From assembly GCF_009363535.1 (NCBI RefSeq), contig NZ_CP045369.1, positions 2,801,001-2,865,000 of the forward strand: a stretch of DNA of 64,000 nt, in the 5' to 3' direction. This document shows, piece after piece, positions 7,117 through 15,112 of the stretch (position 1 is its first letter; each line of letters starts with the position of its first letter). The stretch comes from Microbulbifer sp. THAF38 (GTDB taxonomy: Bacteria; Pseudomonadota; Gammaproteobacteria; Pseudomonadales; Cellvibrionaceae). Position numbers and translations under genes: made by a program. Under the pieces are notes generated by a model that did no database searches, was not told where the DNA came from, and saw only the letters and a program-made list of their open reading frames with translations.

Positions 7117-7431
7117 TCAGCGATTAGATAGCTGTACAGTATCTTTCTGCCCCTCCCCTTTACTACCATTACCCAAAATAGCATTTACCGCAGTAGCCCC
7201 AGCCGCAGCCATTTGTGTCATGGCATTGGATGTGGCCTGCATCTGGGTAGAACTGGTATGAGTAAATTCACGTACCTGTAATTTGGAGAGAGCGGACAGA
7301 TCGCGCAATCCATCTAGATTTAGGCTTTTTGCAGCACTAGAAGTGGTTTCATCAGATACTTTGGGGTCGAGCCGATCCCGGTAAGGCGAGGGATCAATTC
7401 CTTCCAAGTTACTATCAGTTTCATCAGACAT
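7117..7431 (-). CDS. Small-protein operon, gene 1: paralogue A (104 aa)
   Basis: First gene of the operon. MSDETDSNLEGIDPSPYRDR is followed by the block common to all three paralogues (residues about 38-60) and a Met/Ala/Gln-rich stretch, TSNAMTQMAAAGATAVNAIL. A unique polar tail (GNGSKGEGQKDTVQLSNR) is missing from genes 2 and 3. AAGGAAAAAAC precedes the ATG. The 149-bp gap to the divergent transglycosylase gene must hold both promoters, which suggests joint control. No signal peptide is visible. Confidence 0.72.
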   Translation of the reverse strand: MSDETDSNLEGIDPSPYRDRLDPKVSDETTSSAAKSLNLDGLRDLSALSKLQVREFTHTSSTQMQATSNAMTQMAAAGATAVNAILGNGSKGEGQKDTVQLSNR

Positions 7432-7580
7432 GTTTTTTCCTTCTCTTAGAGTGTTGCTAGGTATGTAGCCAGATCACTCTAAACAGCGATTTAAAACCAG
7501 TTAATCAGGAATTATTTCCTCATTTTGACCTAGAGAGACATCAATAGGCTTCATGATTAATATCCAGTCAAGGAGCAATC
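7432..7580. promoter_or_regulatory. Divergent promoter region, small-protein operon / transglycosylase
   Basis: 149 bases between two divergent starts. It holds the ribosome-binding site AAGGAGC before the ATG at 7581 and, on the other strand, AAGGAAAA before 7431. Promoter hexamers are not certain by eye. Confidence 0.5.
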
Positions 7581-9053
7581 ATGAAGCGATCGAGCAATAG
7601 ATGGTTTTTCACTCTCTCCGTAATAGCCCTTATTGGAACCATTATTTATGCATGCAAGGTTCCCAAAAATCGACTCCAAAGTATTCAGGAAGTGGGTATA
7701 TTAACTGTAGCCACACGAATGGATGGAGTGGGATGCTTCTATCACCGCGATCAACTGGCAGGATTAGAATGCGATTTACTGCAAGCCTATGCGGAAAATT
7801 TGGGGGTAGATGTAGAGTTCAAGAGAGCGGCTTCTATCAACGAAACTCTGGCTATGGCAAGAGAGAAAAAGGCAGATATAGCAACTTCAGACCTAACATA
7901 TACTAACAGACGAGGAGAACAAGTCACTTTTAGCCATGCACTGTTTGAGACAAGGGAAGTACTGGTACAACGAAAAGAAAATGCTTTAACACAGTTCGAG
8001 GAACTAAAAGGAAAAACTCTAACCATCCACCTAGATAGCGCCTATATTGAAGAAGTTAAAGACAAAGCTTTATTACAAAAAATCCCCTTGAGATTCCCCA
8101 GCCACCCAGAGAATACGGCAGCCATAAGCATAGATCCCGCAGATAATAAAGTATCGGTTCTTGAGTTGATTGATGCTGTGAGCATGGGGGAAATAGATTT
8201 TACTATCGCCGACGAACATATCGTTAATGGAAGTAATGGTTACAGCGATAACCTAGATACCTCGCTAGTGTTTGGGGAAAACCGCTGGGTAGCCTTTGCA
8301 CTAACCAAGGATCACGATACCTCCCTTGTTAACAATCTCAATCAATGGCTGGAAAGTGAAGAAGCCCAAACGATAGTCAGAGAATACCTGAGCCTGTTAA
8401 AAACACAGGGAGCAGACAACCTACGAGGCTATACCCTCCCCAAAGGTAGACTAAGCCCCTGGGATAGGCTCTTCAAGCGCTATGCCAGTGAACCGTTCGA
8501 TTGGGTATGGCTTGCCGCGCAAACCTCGACAGAATCTAACTTTAGACCCAATGCCGTATCCCTTGCGGGAGCGCAAGGTCTAATGCAATTAATGCCGGAA
8601 ACCGCCAAGGAAGTGGGAGTAAAGGATAGCTTTAACCCGACACAAAATATCCGGGGTGGTTCCAAATACAACCAGAAGCAATATCGACGCTGGAAAAATT
8701 TACCCAAACGAGAGGCCATGGCTTTTACCTTTGCTTCCTATAACGCTGGTGCCGGACACGTACTGGACGCCCGCCGGTTAGCACTACAAGATGGAGCAAA
8801 TCCCGACCAATGGTTTTCAACCTCCAGCAGTAAAGGCGTTGAAGATTATATTGCTCTTCTGCAAAAAGCGGAGTACTACAACAGTCCAATGGCTAAATAT
8901 GGTTATTGCCGTGGCACAGAAACCCGTCAGTATGTGCGAAGGATATTTCAACAGGAAGCCAGTTATCGATCTCAGCTTAAGGGCCTTTTGAAAAATGAGG
9001 AATTAATTCCTGATGGGCATGAACAATTCTCAGATACACCATATAAACTCTGA
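7581..9053 (+). CDS. MltF-like lipoprotein: substrate-binding domain plus lytic transglycosylase
   Basis: 490 residues. A lipoprotein-type signal (TM at 9-24, IIYAC with Cys25) is followed by a periplasmic solute-binding domain of the SBP_bac_3 type (about 35-270) and a C-terminal SLT goose-lysozyme-type domain (about 295-470). The catalytic Glu is probably E318 in TSTESNF, with the typical GAQGLMQLMPETAKE and ASYNAGAGHV motifs. Domain order and length match MltF of Escherichia coli, which cleaves peptidoglycan to 1,6-anhydro-muropeptides at the outer membrane. The gene is preceded by AAGGAGC and followed 21 bp later by a DUF805 gene. Divergence from the small-protein operon suggests it may open the wall for that system, which is inference. 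Confidence 0.88.
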   Translation: MKRSSNRWFFTLSVIALIGTIIYACKVPKNRLQSIQEVGILTVATRMDGVGCFYHRDQLAGLECDLLQAYAENLGVDVEFKRAASINETLAMAREKKADIATSDLTYTNRRGEQVTFSHALFETREVLVQRKENALTQFEELKGKTLTIHLDSAYIEEVKDKALLQKIPLRFPSHPENTAAISIDPADNKVSVLELIDAVSMGEIDFTIADEHIVNGSNGYSDNLDTSLVFGENRWVAFALTKDHDTSLVNNLNQWLESEEAQTIVREYLSLLKTQGADNLRGYTLPKGRLSPWDRLFKRYASEPFDWVWLAAQTSTESNFRPNAVSLAGAQGLMQLMPETAKEVGVKDSFNPTQNIRGGSKYNQKQYRRWKNLPKREAMAFTFASYNAGAGHVLDARRLALQDGANPDQWFSTSSSKGVEDYIALLQKAEYYNSPMAKYGYCRGTETRQYVRRIFQQEASYRSQLKGLLKNEELIPDGHEQFSDTPYKL

Positions 9054-9074
9054 CAATCTGATGAGGAAAGGCTC

Positions 9075-9491
9075 ATGAGGAAACAAAACTACCTGGATTT
9101 TTATTTTGATCTGGATGGGATCGTTACACGACGACAGTTCTGGCTGCTTTTTGTAATACCAGTGCTTTGTATCCAGTTTATTACCGGTCTAATTCTAGAG
9201 TATAGCAACTTTAATTTCAGCGATGGCATTTGGAAGACTGCAGAAATATTTATGGCGGTCATCAGTGTACCTGTACAGTTAAGCTTAATTTGGGCTTCTG
9301 TAACCGTATGCAGCAAACGTCTCCGAAGCTCTGGATTACCCCGCCGTATGCTGATCGTTGCCCTGCCAGGCATTGGGGCAATATGGGTTTGTGCAGAGTT
9401 GTTTTTTGCTCCCAATGCAGCTAAACGCTCAGATAAAGACAAACTACTGGAGCCAGAGGATACCTTATATAATCGACCTGATATGCAGTAA
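9075..9491 (+). CDS. DUF805 family inner-membrane protein
   Basis: 138 residues. The start NYLDFYFDLDGIVTRRQFW is the DUF805 signature (F-x-G-x-x-x-R-x-x-FW) and is followed by membrane segments at about 23-43, 57-80 and 92-112. The RLRSSGLPR turn is also typical. The C-terminus is polar and charged. GAGGAAAGG precedes the ATG. It is probably co-transcribed with the MltF-like gene, and a hairpin follows directly. The family's function is unknown. Confidence 0.8.
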   Translation: MRKQNYLDFYFDLDGIVTRRQFWLLFVIPVLCIQFITGLILEYSNFNFSDGIWKTAEIFMAVISVPVQLSLIWASVTVCSKRLRSSGLPRRMLIVALPGIGAIWVCAELFFAPNAAKRSDKDKLLEPEDTLYNRPDMQ

Positions 9492-9498
9492 GAAATTT

Positions 9499-9522
9499 GT
9501 GCCCAGCCTAATAACTGGGCAC
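9499..9522 (+). terminator. Hairpin ending the transglycosylase-DUF805 operon
   Basis: Perfect 8-bp stem GTGCCCAG/CTGGGCAC with an 8-nt loop, 7 bp past the stop. No T run follows, so termination is likely but not certain. Confidence 0.6.
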
Positions 9523-9840
9523 ACTTACCCAAAATAATTAAGGTTAATATTTTTCATCATAAACTATAGTGTTAGCTAGAAAAAAGACGGACAACAACTG
9601 AACCTTTAGAAATTATATACAGACTTGCCCCCCACAATAAAGCAATACATTATAGAGCAAAAAATAGACACCCCAAATCATGGGTTAAGTAAATACTTCT
9701 TCATGACTTGGATCCAGCTATTCTCACGCAATATTATAGAAAAAAGTCAGGCAATAGTGAGCAGATTCAAGTCAGAGCTAATCGATGATTAATGGAAGTT
9801 GGTCAAACCTTTTATTCCTAATTTAAAACGAAGGAAGGGA

Positions 9841-10400
9841 GGACTAAAACCCATTGATAATCGAGCCTGCTTCAAAGGCATCCTCTGGTTTTTGCGTTCT
9901 GGAGCGCGATGGGAAGATCTTCCTTCACACTTTCCACCACCGAGTACATGCTTGAGAAGGCTTTAATTTTGGTAAGAACAAGGAGCTTGATTGTAGGCAG
10001 GGAGAAGATTTCTGGAACTCTTAGATCAACAGTTTTTGCTTAACTGGGAGGAGGCCTTATACGAAAGCAGCTTTGCACCATCAAAATAAGGGACATTCAT
10101 AATCTGGAAAATTAAGCGAGGCAAGAGTTCAAAGTGGATAGTGATGATTGATGGAAAATTTATTCCGCTTGGAGACACTACTACTTCGACCTTACCAGCA
10201 GAAGTGAAGCCATTACCCCCATCACTTGATATTACGTATAAAAATACAAAGATTCATCGCTTTGTTTTTCATAAAACGTGGACTCCGATCCTCTTCGTGA
10301 TTGCCTGTTGATTCGTGGAATCGACCTTATTTGTCCCTATAGGAAAATGGCCTCAAGGCAGAATATTAGAAAGCTCAGAAGGTATGTTCATTTTTAAAAA
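9841..10400 (+). pseudogene. IS5-family (IS427-like) transposase remnant
   Basis: Plus-strand frames with stops still show the family pattern: KPIDNRACFKGILWFLRSGA and RWEDLPSHF early, then after frameshifts KRGKSSKWIVMIDGKFIPLG, and near the end VFVPIGKW-type relics of the RPH/NR motif. Several stops and shifts make it inactive. Terminal repeats were not identified. A shorter copy of its middle part seems to recur near 12.49-12.60 kb, so the island in between may have been flanked by related elements. Confidence 0.7.
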
Positions 10401-10674
10401 TTTGAGTAGATTTGTTCATGGTCCGAAAATTACCGACGCTTAATTGTTAGGTGGCGGCTACATTTGTCTTCTTATCCTGATTTTTCTATATTTCATCCAT
10501 GTTAATTAATTTAAAGAAGTCATGGAGCAGCTTCTAGGATGTAGCAATAGCATGCTGCAATCCTCACGGAATACTTACCCTTCATTAATTAACATGAAAT
10601 CATTCCCTATACAATCAAACTAAGGAAGATATCAGAATATCTGCTCACAATATAAAACATGAGCAAAGACTATT
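10401..10674. other. AT-rich spacer before the 480-aa orphan
   Basis: About 270 bases with no gene seen. TAATTAAT/ATTAATTA-rich sequence around 10500-10590 and the orphan's promoter probably lie here. Confidence 0.4.
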
Positions 10675-12117
10675 ATGAAACATAAATCACCCTTGAAACT
10701 TGACGACAAAATTAAAGGCCGCCTTCTGGACAGTGATTTACCGTGGGAATTCTCTGAATACGACTGCAGCATCAACTACTATGAAAGCAAGGACAAACAA
10801 AAAATAGCCAAAAATAAGTATACTTTCAAAGATCTACTTGGGGACTTTATTACTTTAAGCGAACCTAATGGGATTAAATATAGAGTTGGCAGCTTATCCA
10901 AAGACAATTATGAAAGCTTCTACATAATAGGAATTAACAAAAAAAATTTACTTACAGAGCTTTACAAATTAAAAATACCTAACGCCTACTCTTCAATGCC
11001 ATGGTACAACAGAAATACCAAAATAAACGAACTCATAAACAAAAAGGCAATGAGCACTCTACCAGAAGAAGACAAAAGAGAAATAAAAAATAATAAAGAT
11101 AGCAAAAGCTTAGGAACAATCACGGTTGACAGTTATTATGATAAGCTACGTAAAATATTGAATGGTAAAGGCAATACAACAGCAATTCTCAACCTAAACT
11201 CAAGCACACCCGAATTAATCATATATTTGGGAATTCTTCCATGTCTTCACTTTAAAAAATCTAACTCTTCAGGTAATTCCTGCCACTTTATACTCAACGG
11301 AATGGCCAACCTAATTAACTATACAAACAACAATATGAACCTTAAGTTTGAAAGAAAATCCCTATTTCAATATATATATCTATACTATTGCCAAAGAGAA
11401 GACCTAGAAAAAAAACTACACTCTTACCCAGGTAAAATTGGGTTTGACCATGAAGGAGAAAGCCACAATCCTAGAGAATTCAACTATACATTTTCCACTA
11501 TAAAACTTTGTGAGAATTTACGCCGTAAAGAAATCCATCACTTGGAAGACCGTGCAAAGCTAGAATATATCTTCCACTGGAAGAAAGCACAAAAACTAAA
11601 CCTGGATTATGAAATAGCTCAACTAAAGGAGATAAAAATCTTAGTCGAAAACCTAACAAAAAGTTTAGAAATAATTAATCAAAATATAATCTCAGAAAGT
11701 ATGCTTCCTAAGAAAGGTAGCCCCAAGTTAAAAGACCTAACCTATATGGATGATACTGGAAGGATTTTCGATTACTTAGAAACTGCTTATAAAGCATACG
11801 CCGGCTCAGAAAGTGAAAACCAAGCAAGACTTATAGTTCTCGCTTACAAAATGAATACAAAGGTTGAAAACTTAAAATCCTGCTCAATAGAGGATATAGT
11901 TACCAAACTTAAAGAGTTTGGAGGAAACGAAAGCTTCCTGAAAGATTCTTTAGACATATTTTCTGGCACATGCGAGACCCCCTCCAGGAATTACCAACCA
12001 GAAAACAACCCCTTTTTAGACGGTTTTTTAAATCATACCCAGAAAACCAATGAAGATGAAAACCCCTCAAACCCAAACAGTAATAATGAAAATTATCCAG
12101 CCAGTAAATATGCTTGA
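10675..12117 (+). CDS. AT-rich 480-aa orphan protein
   Basis: I do not recognise it. The protein is rich in Lys, Asn, Ile, Ser and Tyr and codon use is AT-biased, unlike the neighbours, which points to horizontal transfer. There is no signal peptide and no clear membrane span. The middle holds a charged helical part (CENLRRKEIHHLEDRAKLEY, then HWKKAQKLNLDYEIAQLKEI and onward, about residues 285-345). The C-terminus is a low-complexity Asn/Pro/Ser tail (NEDENPSNPNSNNENYP). A large soluble, Lys/Asn-rich protein with a disordered tail, lying alone between IS relics, could be an effector, a phage-defence protein or a conjugative-element relic. None of these can be preferred. Confidence 0.65.
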   Translation: MKHKSPLKLDDKIKGRLLDSDLPWEFSEYDCSINYYESKDKQKIAKNKYTFKDLLGDFITLSEPNGIKYRVGSLSKDNYESFYIIGINKKNLLTELYKLKIPNAYSSMPWYNRNTKINELINKKAMSTLPEEDKREIKNNKDSKSLGTITVDSYYDKLRKILNGKGNTTAILNLNSSTPELIIYLGILPCLHFKKSNSSGNSCHFILNGMANLINYTNNNMNLKFERKSLFQYIYLYYCQREDLEKKLHSYPGKIGFDHEGESHNPREFNYTFSTIKLCENLRRKEIHHLEDRAKLEYIFHWKKAQKLNLDYEIAQLKEIKILVENLTKSLEIINQNIISESMLPKKGSPKLKDLTYMDDTGRIFDYLETAYKAYAGSESENQARLIVLAYKMNTKVENLKSCSIEDIVTKLKEFGGNESFLKDSLDIFSGTCETPSRNYQPENNPFLDGFLNHTQKTNEDENPSNPNSNNENYPASKYA

Positions 12118-13132
12118 AATTTAATCTGATGCATTTATCAAAATTTCTTACCACCATGCATCTAAACAATAGATACAGTTAGCAAAAGAAGAATTGGCTG
12201 GCAGGTTCTACGCCTACACAAATCAAATAAAAGTCGTCGATGGGTTACTGCCAGCCTTACAGAAACTAAGATGTATTTGGCGCATTATACTCTATTACCT
12301 ACACCTTCTTAGGATAAGAAAGTAGATTTAAGTCAAAATTAACTGGTGAGCATTAGAAGATTAAATCCACCCTCCGAACTAACTACAACAAAAATTCACT
12401 TTCTTAGAAGATAAATTTTTCTTTGAACTTATCCCATGGTTATAGACTACGATGCAAGTATCTAACTTTACTCGATACATCAACGAAGCACTTGATGGAG
12501 AAAGCCTTAATTTTGGCAAAATTACCGAGTTTGATTATAATTTTGAAGATTTTTTTCTGGAACACCTGAATCAACAGTTTTTATTTAATCGGCAATAGAT
12601 TTTTTCTAATGCATATTTACGCGATGGGCTCTAAGGCCGAGCAAACCAGACGAGATGTAAAATTTAAAATAGTTGTAGTCACATAATCGTAGAGGTATCC
12701 CACTAAAAAACACTATTACCACGACCTTATTAGATAACCCTTAAAACTAGACATCAATAGATTATTACTTTCTTACACAAGCACTTAACTATGGATACAT
12801 ACCATTATGACTCCTGAAATAATTAACTAAACAATATAACTTTATCTTGCTTACACTCCTCCGTCAAATTTAAACCTAAACACAAAAATTTATTACACAC
12901 ATTTAGAGACAGCCGCTCTAAAACTCACCCTCCGGCATTATCAATCACGCTGTTACTTTTAGCTACTTACTTATTATTGTCTTGTGCCAGCTAGGTTTTC
13001 TCCTCATCCCACTTCTAAAATTTCAAAGGTCATAAAAACATACCTTAACACACTGGGAAACGTTTCACTCTACGCCAAATGATATCGTTAATCGTACTCT
13101 CGCTGCATGCTTTATCTTACAAGGACGATGAT
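12118..13132. other. AT-rich non-coding stretch with a second IS5-type relic
   Basis: No intact gene. At about 12490-12600 the sequence resembles the middle of the 9.9-kb IS5 relic (AAGCCTTAATTTTGG, then GAATCAACAGTTTTT), suggesting a second, more decayed copy. The rest is AT-rich and unassigned. Confidence 0.45.
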
Positions 13133-13534
13133 ATGCAGCAAGGGAACAAAAATCGTAACCACAATGTTGAGATTGATCATAAGAAACTACCAGATCTGAT
13201 GCAGGAACTTATCGGGCTGATTGGTTACGCTGACATGTATATTCTGGTTACCACTTTTGGGGGGCAGGATGTTTACATCCCTAAATATCCGGCTAGGAGC
13301 AAGCTGATTGATATACTGCCCATCCAATCACTACAAACCCTCAGTAACTCTTATGGCGGTACCTATCTAACCCTGCCTACTTCACGACAAATTGATATTC
13401 AGGCTCGCAATCGAGAGATCTTATGCGCTCTGTATAATGGCGAATCTCGATCAGCAGTTGCCAAAAGGTTCGGAATTGGAGTAAGACAAGTAGCGAATAT
13501 AAAAGCAACCGCAAAACTCAATAGATGCATCTAA
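13133..13534 (+). CDS. Mor/C-family transcription activator
   Basis: 133 residues from the ATG at 13133, which has AAGGA 8 nt upstream. A longer frame from 13079 lacks a ribosome-binding site. The order matches Mor/C activators of Mu-like phages: a helical N-terminus (LPDLMQELIGLIG), a strand-forming centre with GGQDVYIPK, and a C-terminal helix-turn-helix (REILCALYNGESRSAVAKRF then GIGVRQVANIKA). Such proteins bind as dimers near -35 regions of phage middle or late promoters. No phage genes are nearby, so this is an orphan, perhaps a prophage leftover now controlling a host gene. Confidence 0.8.
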   Translation: MQQGNKNRNHNVEIDHKKLPDLMQELIGLIGYADMYILVTTFGGQDVYIPKYPARSKLIDILPIQSLQTLSNSYGGTYLTLPTSRQIDIQARNREILCALYNGESRSAVAKRFGIGVRQVANIKATAKLNRCI

Positions 13535-13838
13535 AACAAAAGTATTAAAATAGTTTTACTTGAAACCTAAAATATAGAGAGTCGGTCAACTCGTAATTTC
13601 TATCTCAGCAATTAATGCCCCTAACAGGCTGTGATGGCTTACTAGCCTGCGTAAAACCAAACTAATTTATTAGCCGACTTGGCTATCAAGGCCTATCAAG
13701 ATGACTCAGACACCACTAAGAAAGAGACTCTGTATAAAAAGTGGAGAGTGCCTATTGCATTTGGAAAAGCGACGTTGTTGTCAATAACCCTACTGATATA
13801 CTGTTAGGCACACCCACCTACCTCAAGGGTCACCTAAA
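13535..13838. other. Intergenic, nothing recognised
   Basis: About 300 bases between the Mor-like gene and the sugar dehydrogenase. No convincing frame or repeat was seen. Confidence 0.4.
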
Positions 13839-15002
13839 GTGAGAAGGATCTCTTTTTATACAATATTATTAGCGTTCATTTGCGCAGTCATCTCTGCTAC
13901 AAGCCTCGCTGATACTTTTCTATCCCGGGGCGCGATCCCCGTAATCGACAAAATTAAGATTAGTAAGGTCGCAGGCCCTATTCCATATCCATGGGGTATA
14001 GCCTTGCTTCCTAATGGTTCTCTAATCATTACTCAACGAGATGGTAAGCTACGCACTATAACCAACAATACCCTTTCCGAGGCGATTGATTTTCCAGCGC
14101 AGGTTTTCTTTGAGGGACAGGGAGGGCTTCTGGATGTAATAGCCAGCCCAAACTTTGACAAAGATCAGCTACTGTATTTCAGTTACGCTAGTGGCAATAC
14201 CGAAAGTAACCGCCTAACTATTGGCAGAGGAAGATGGCAAAGTGGCCAGCTGGTTGACTTTCAAGAGATATTCAAGGCAGCTCAAGGTAAAAAGAATAGC
14301 GCGCATTTTGGTTCGAGATTTGCCTTTCTCCCTGACGGTACCCTGCTGGCCAGTATTGGGGACGGCGGTAATCCGCCACAGGATTTTCTCGACGTCTTTG
14401 CCCGTGAGCAGGGTCAAAATCTACAAACACACTTTGGCTCAATAATCCGTATTAAATCTGATGGTTCAGTACCTGATGACAACCCCTTTGTAAATACCAA
14501 AGGCGCTCTCCCAGAGATTTGGAGTTTTGGCCACCGCAATCCTCAGGGGCTTGCTATCGACCCTGAAAGCCAGGTTATCTGGTCCTCAGAGCATGGTCCT
14601 GCAGCTGGAGACGAATTAAACCAAGTCCAAAAAGGGGCTAACTACGGCTGGCCCAGAGTAACCTTTGGTAGGGATTATCGAGATGGGTCCAACATCTCTT
14701 TCAAAATTGCCAGCCCAGAATTTACCTCTCCTTTCCTTGCCTGGATTGATACCCATGCCCCCGGCGGTCTCACAGTTTATACCGGCACAGCATTTCCACA
14801 GTGGCGTGGACACCTCCTTTCCGCTGGCCTGGTCACCCAAGACCTGCGGGTAATCAATCCGCAAGGGGATCCGCTGAATGTTGAGAGAAGAATTGTTATC
14901 GGTGAGCGGGTTCGCGATGCTGAAATCGGAGCAGATGGCAATCTCTATATCATCACCGATGGACCCCAGGGCCATTTACTTCGTATAGAGCCCGATCAGT
15001 AA
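13839..15002 (+). CDS. PQQ-dependent aldose sugar dehydrogenase (YliI/Asd type)
   Basis: 387 residues with a GTG start (CAAGGG lies about 10 nt upstream) and a Sec signal peptide ending near residue 24 (ISATSLA). The rest is a six-bladed propeller of the soluble glucose/aldose dehydrogenase family: PWGIALLPNGSLIITQRDGK, GGLLDVIASPNFDKDQLLYF, the pair SFGHRNPQGLAID and WSSEHGP that builds the PQQ and catalytic His site, GDELNQVQKGANYGWP, and the end blade HLLSAGL. It oxidises aldoses to lactones in the periplasm with PQQ and an electron acceptor. PQQ synthesis genes are not in this window. It is followed by a secreted amidohydrolase in the same direction. Confidence 0.88.
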   Translation: MRRISFYTILLAFICAVISATSLADTFLSRGAIPVIDKIKISKVAGPIPYPWGIALLPNGSLIITQRDGKLRTITNNTLSEAIDFPAQVFFEGQGGLLDVIASPNFDKDQLLYFSYASGNTESNRLTIGRGRWQSGQLVDFQEIFKAAQGKKNSAHFGSRFAFLPDGTLLASIGDGGNPPQDFLDVFAREQGQNLQTHFGSIIRIKSDGSVPDDNPFVNTKGALPEIWSFGHRNPQGLAIDPESQVIWSSEHGPAAGDELNQVQKGANYGWPRVTFGRDYRDGSNISFKIASPEFTSPFLAWIDTHAPGGLTVYTGTAFPQWRGHLLSAGLVTQDLRVINPQGDPLNVERRIVIGERVRDAEIGADGNLYIITDGPQGHLLRIEPDQ

Positions 15003-15112
15003 ACAGCCCCCTACTCCTGCACTCATTAGACCAGCAATCTTTTAATCTACTTTTCAGGGGGTATGAAGCCACCATAGAATGGTCGGCGACGAGAACAACA
15101 AGGCACTCCACC

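Noticed and set aside
5985..7431. R-body (RebB, killing trait) assignment for the small-protein operon
   Set aside because: Size and Ala/Gln/Asn-rich helices are suggestive, but the diagnostic RebB repeats are not visible. Kept only as one hypothesis.
14616..14975. 119-codon minus-strand frame in the sugar dehydrogenase gene
   Set aside because: Antisense to a well-conserved propeller enzyme.
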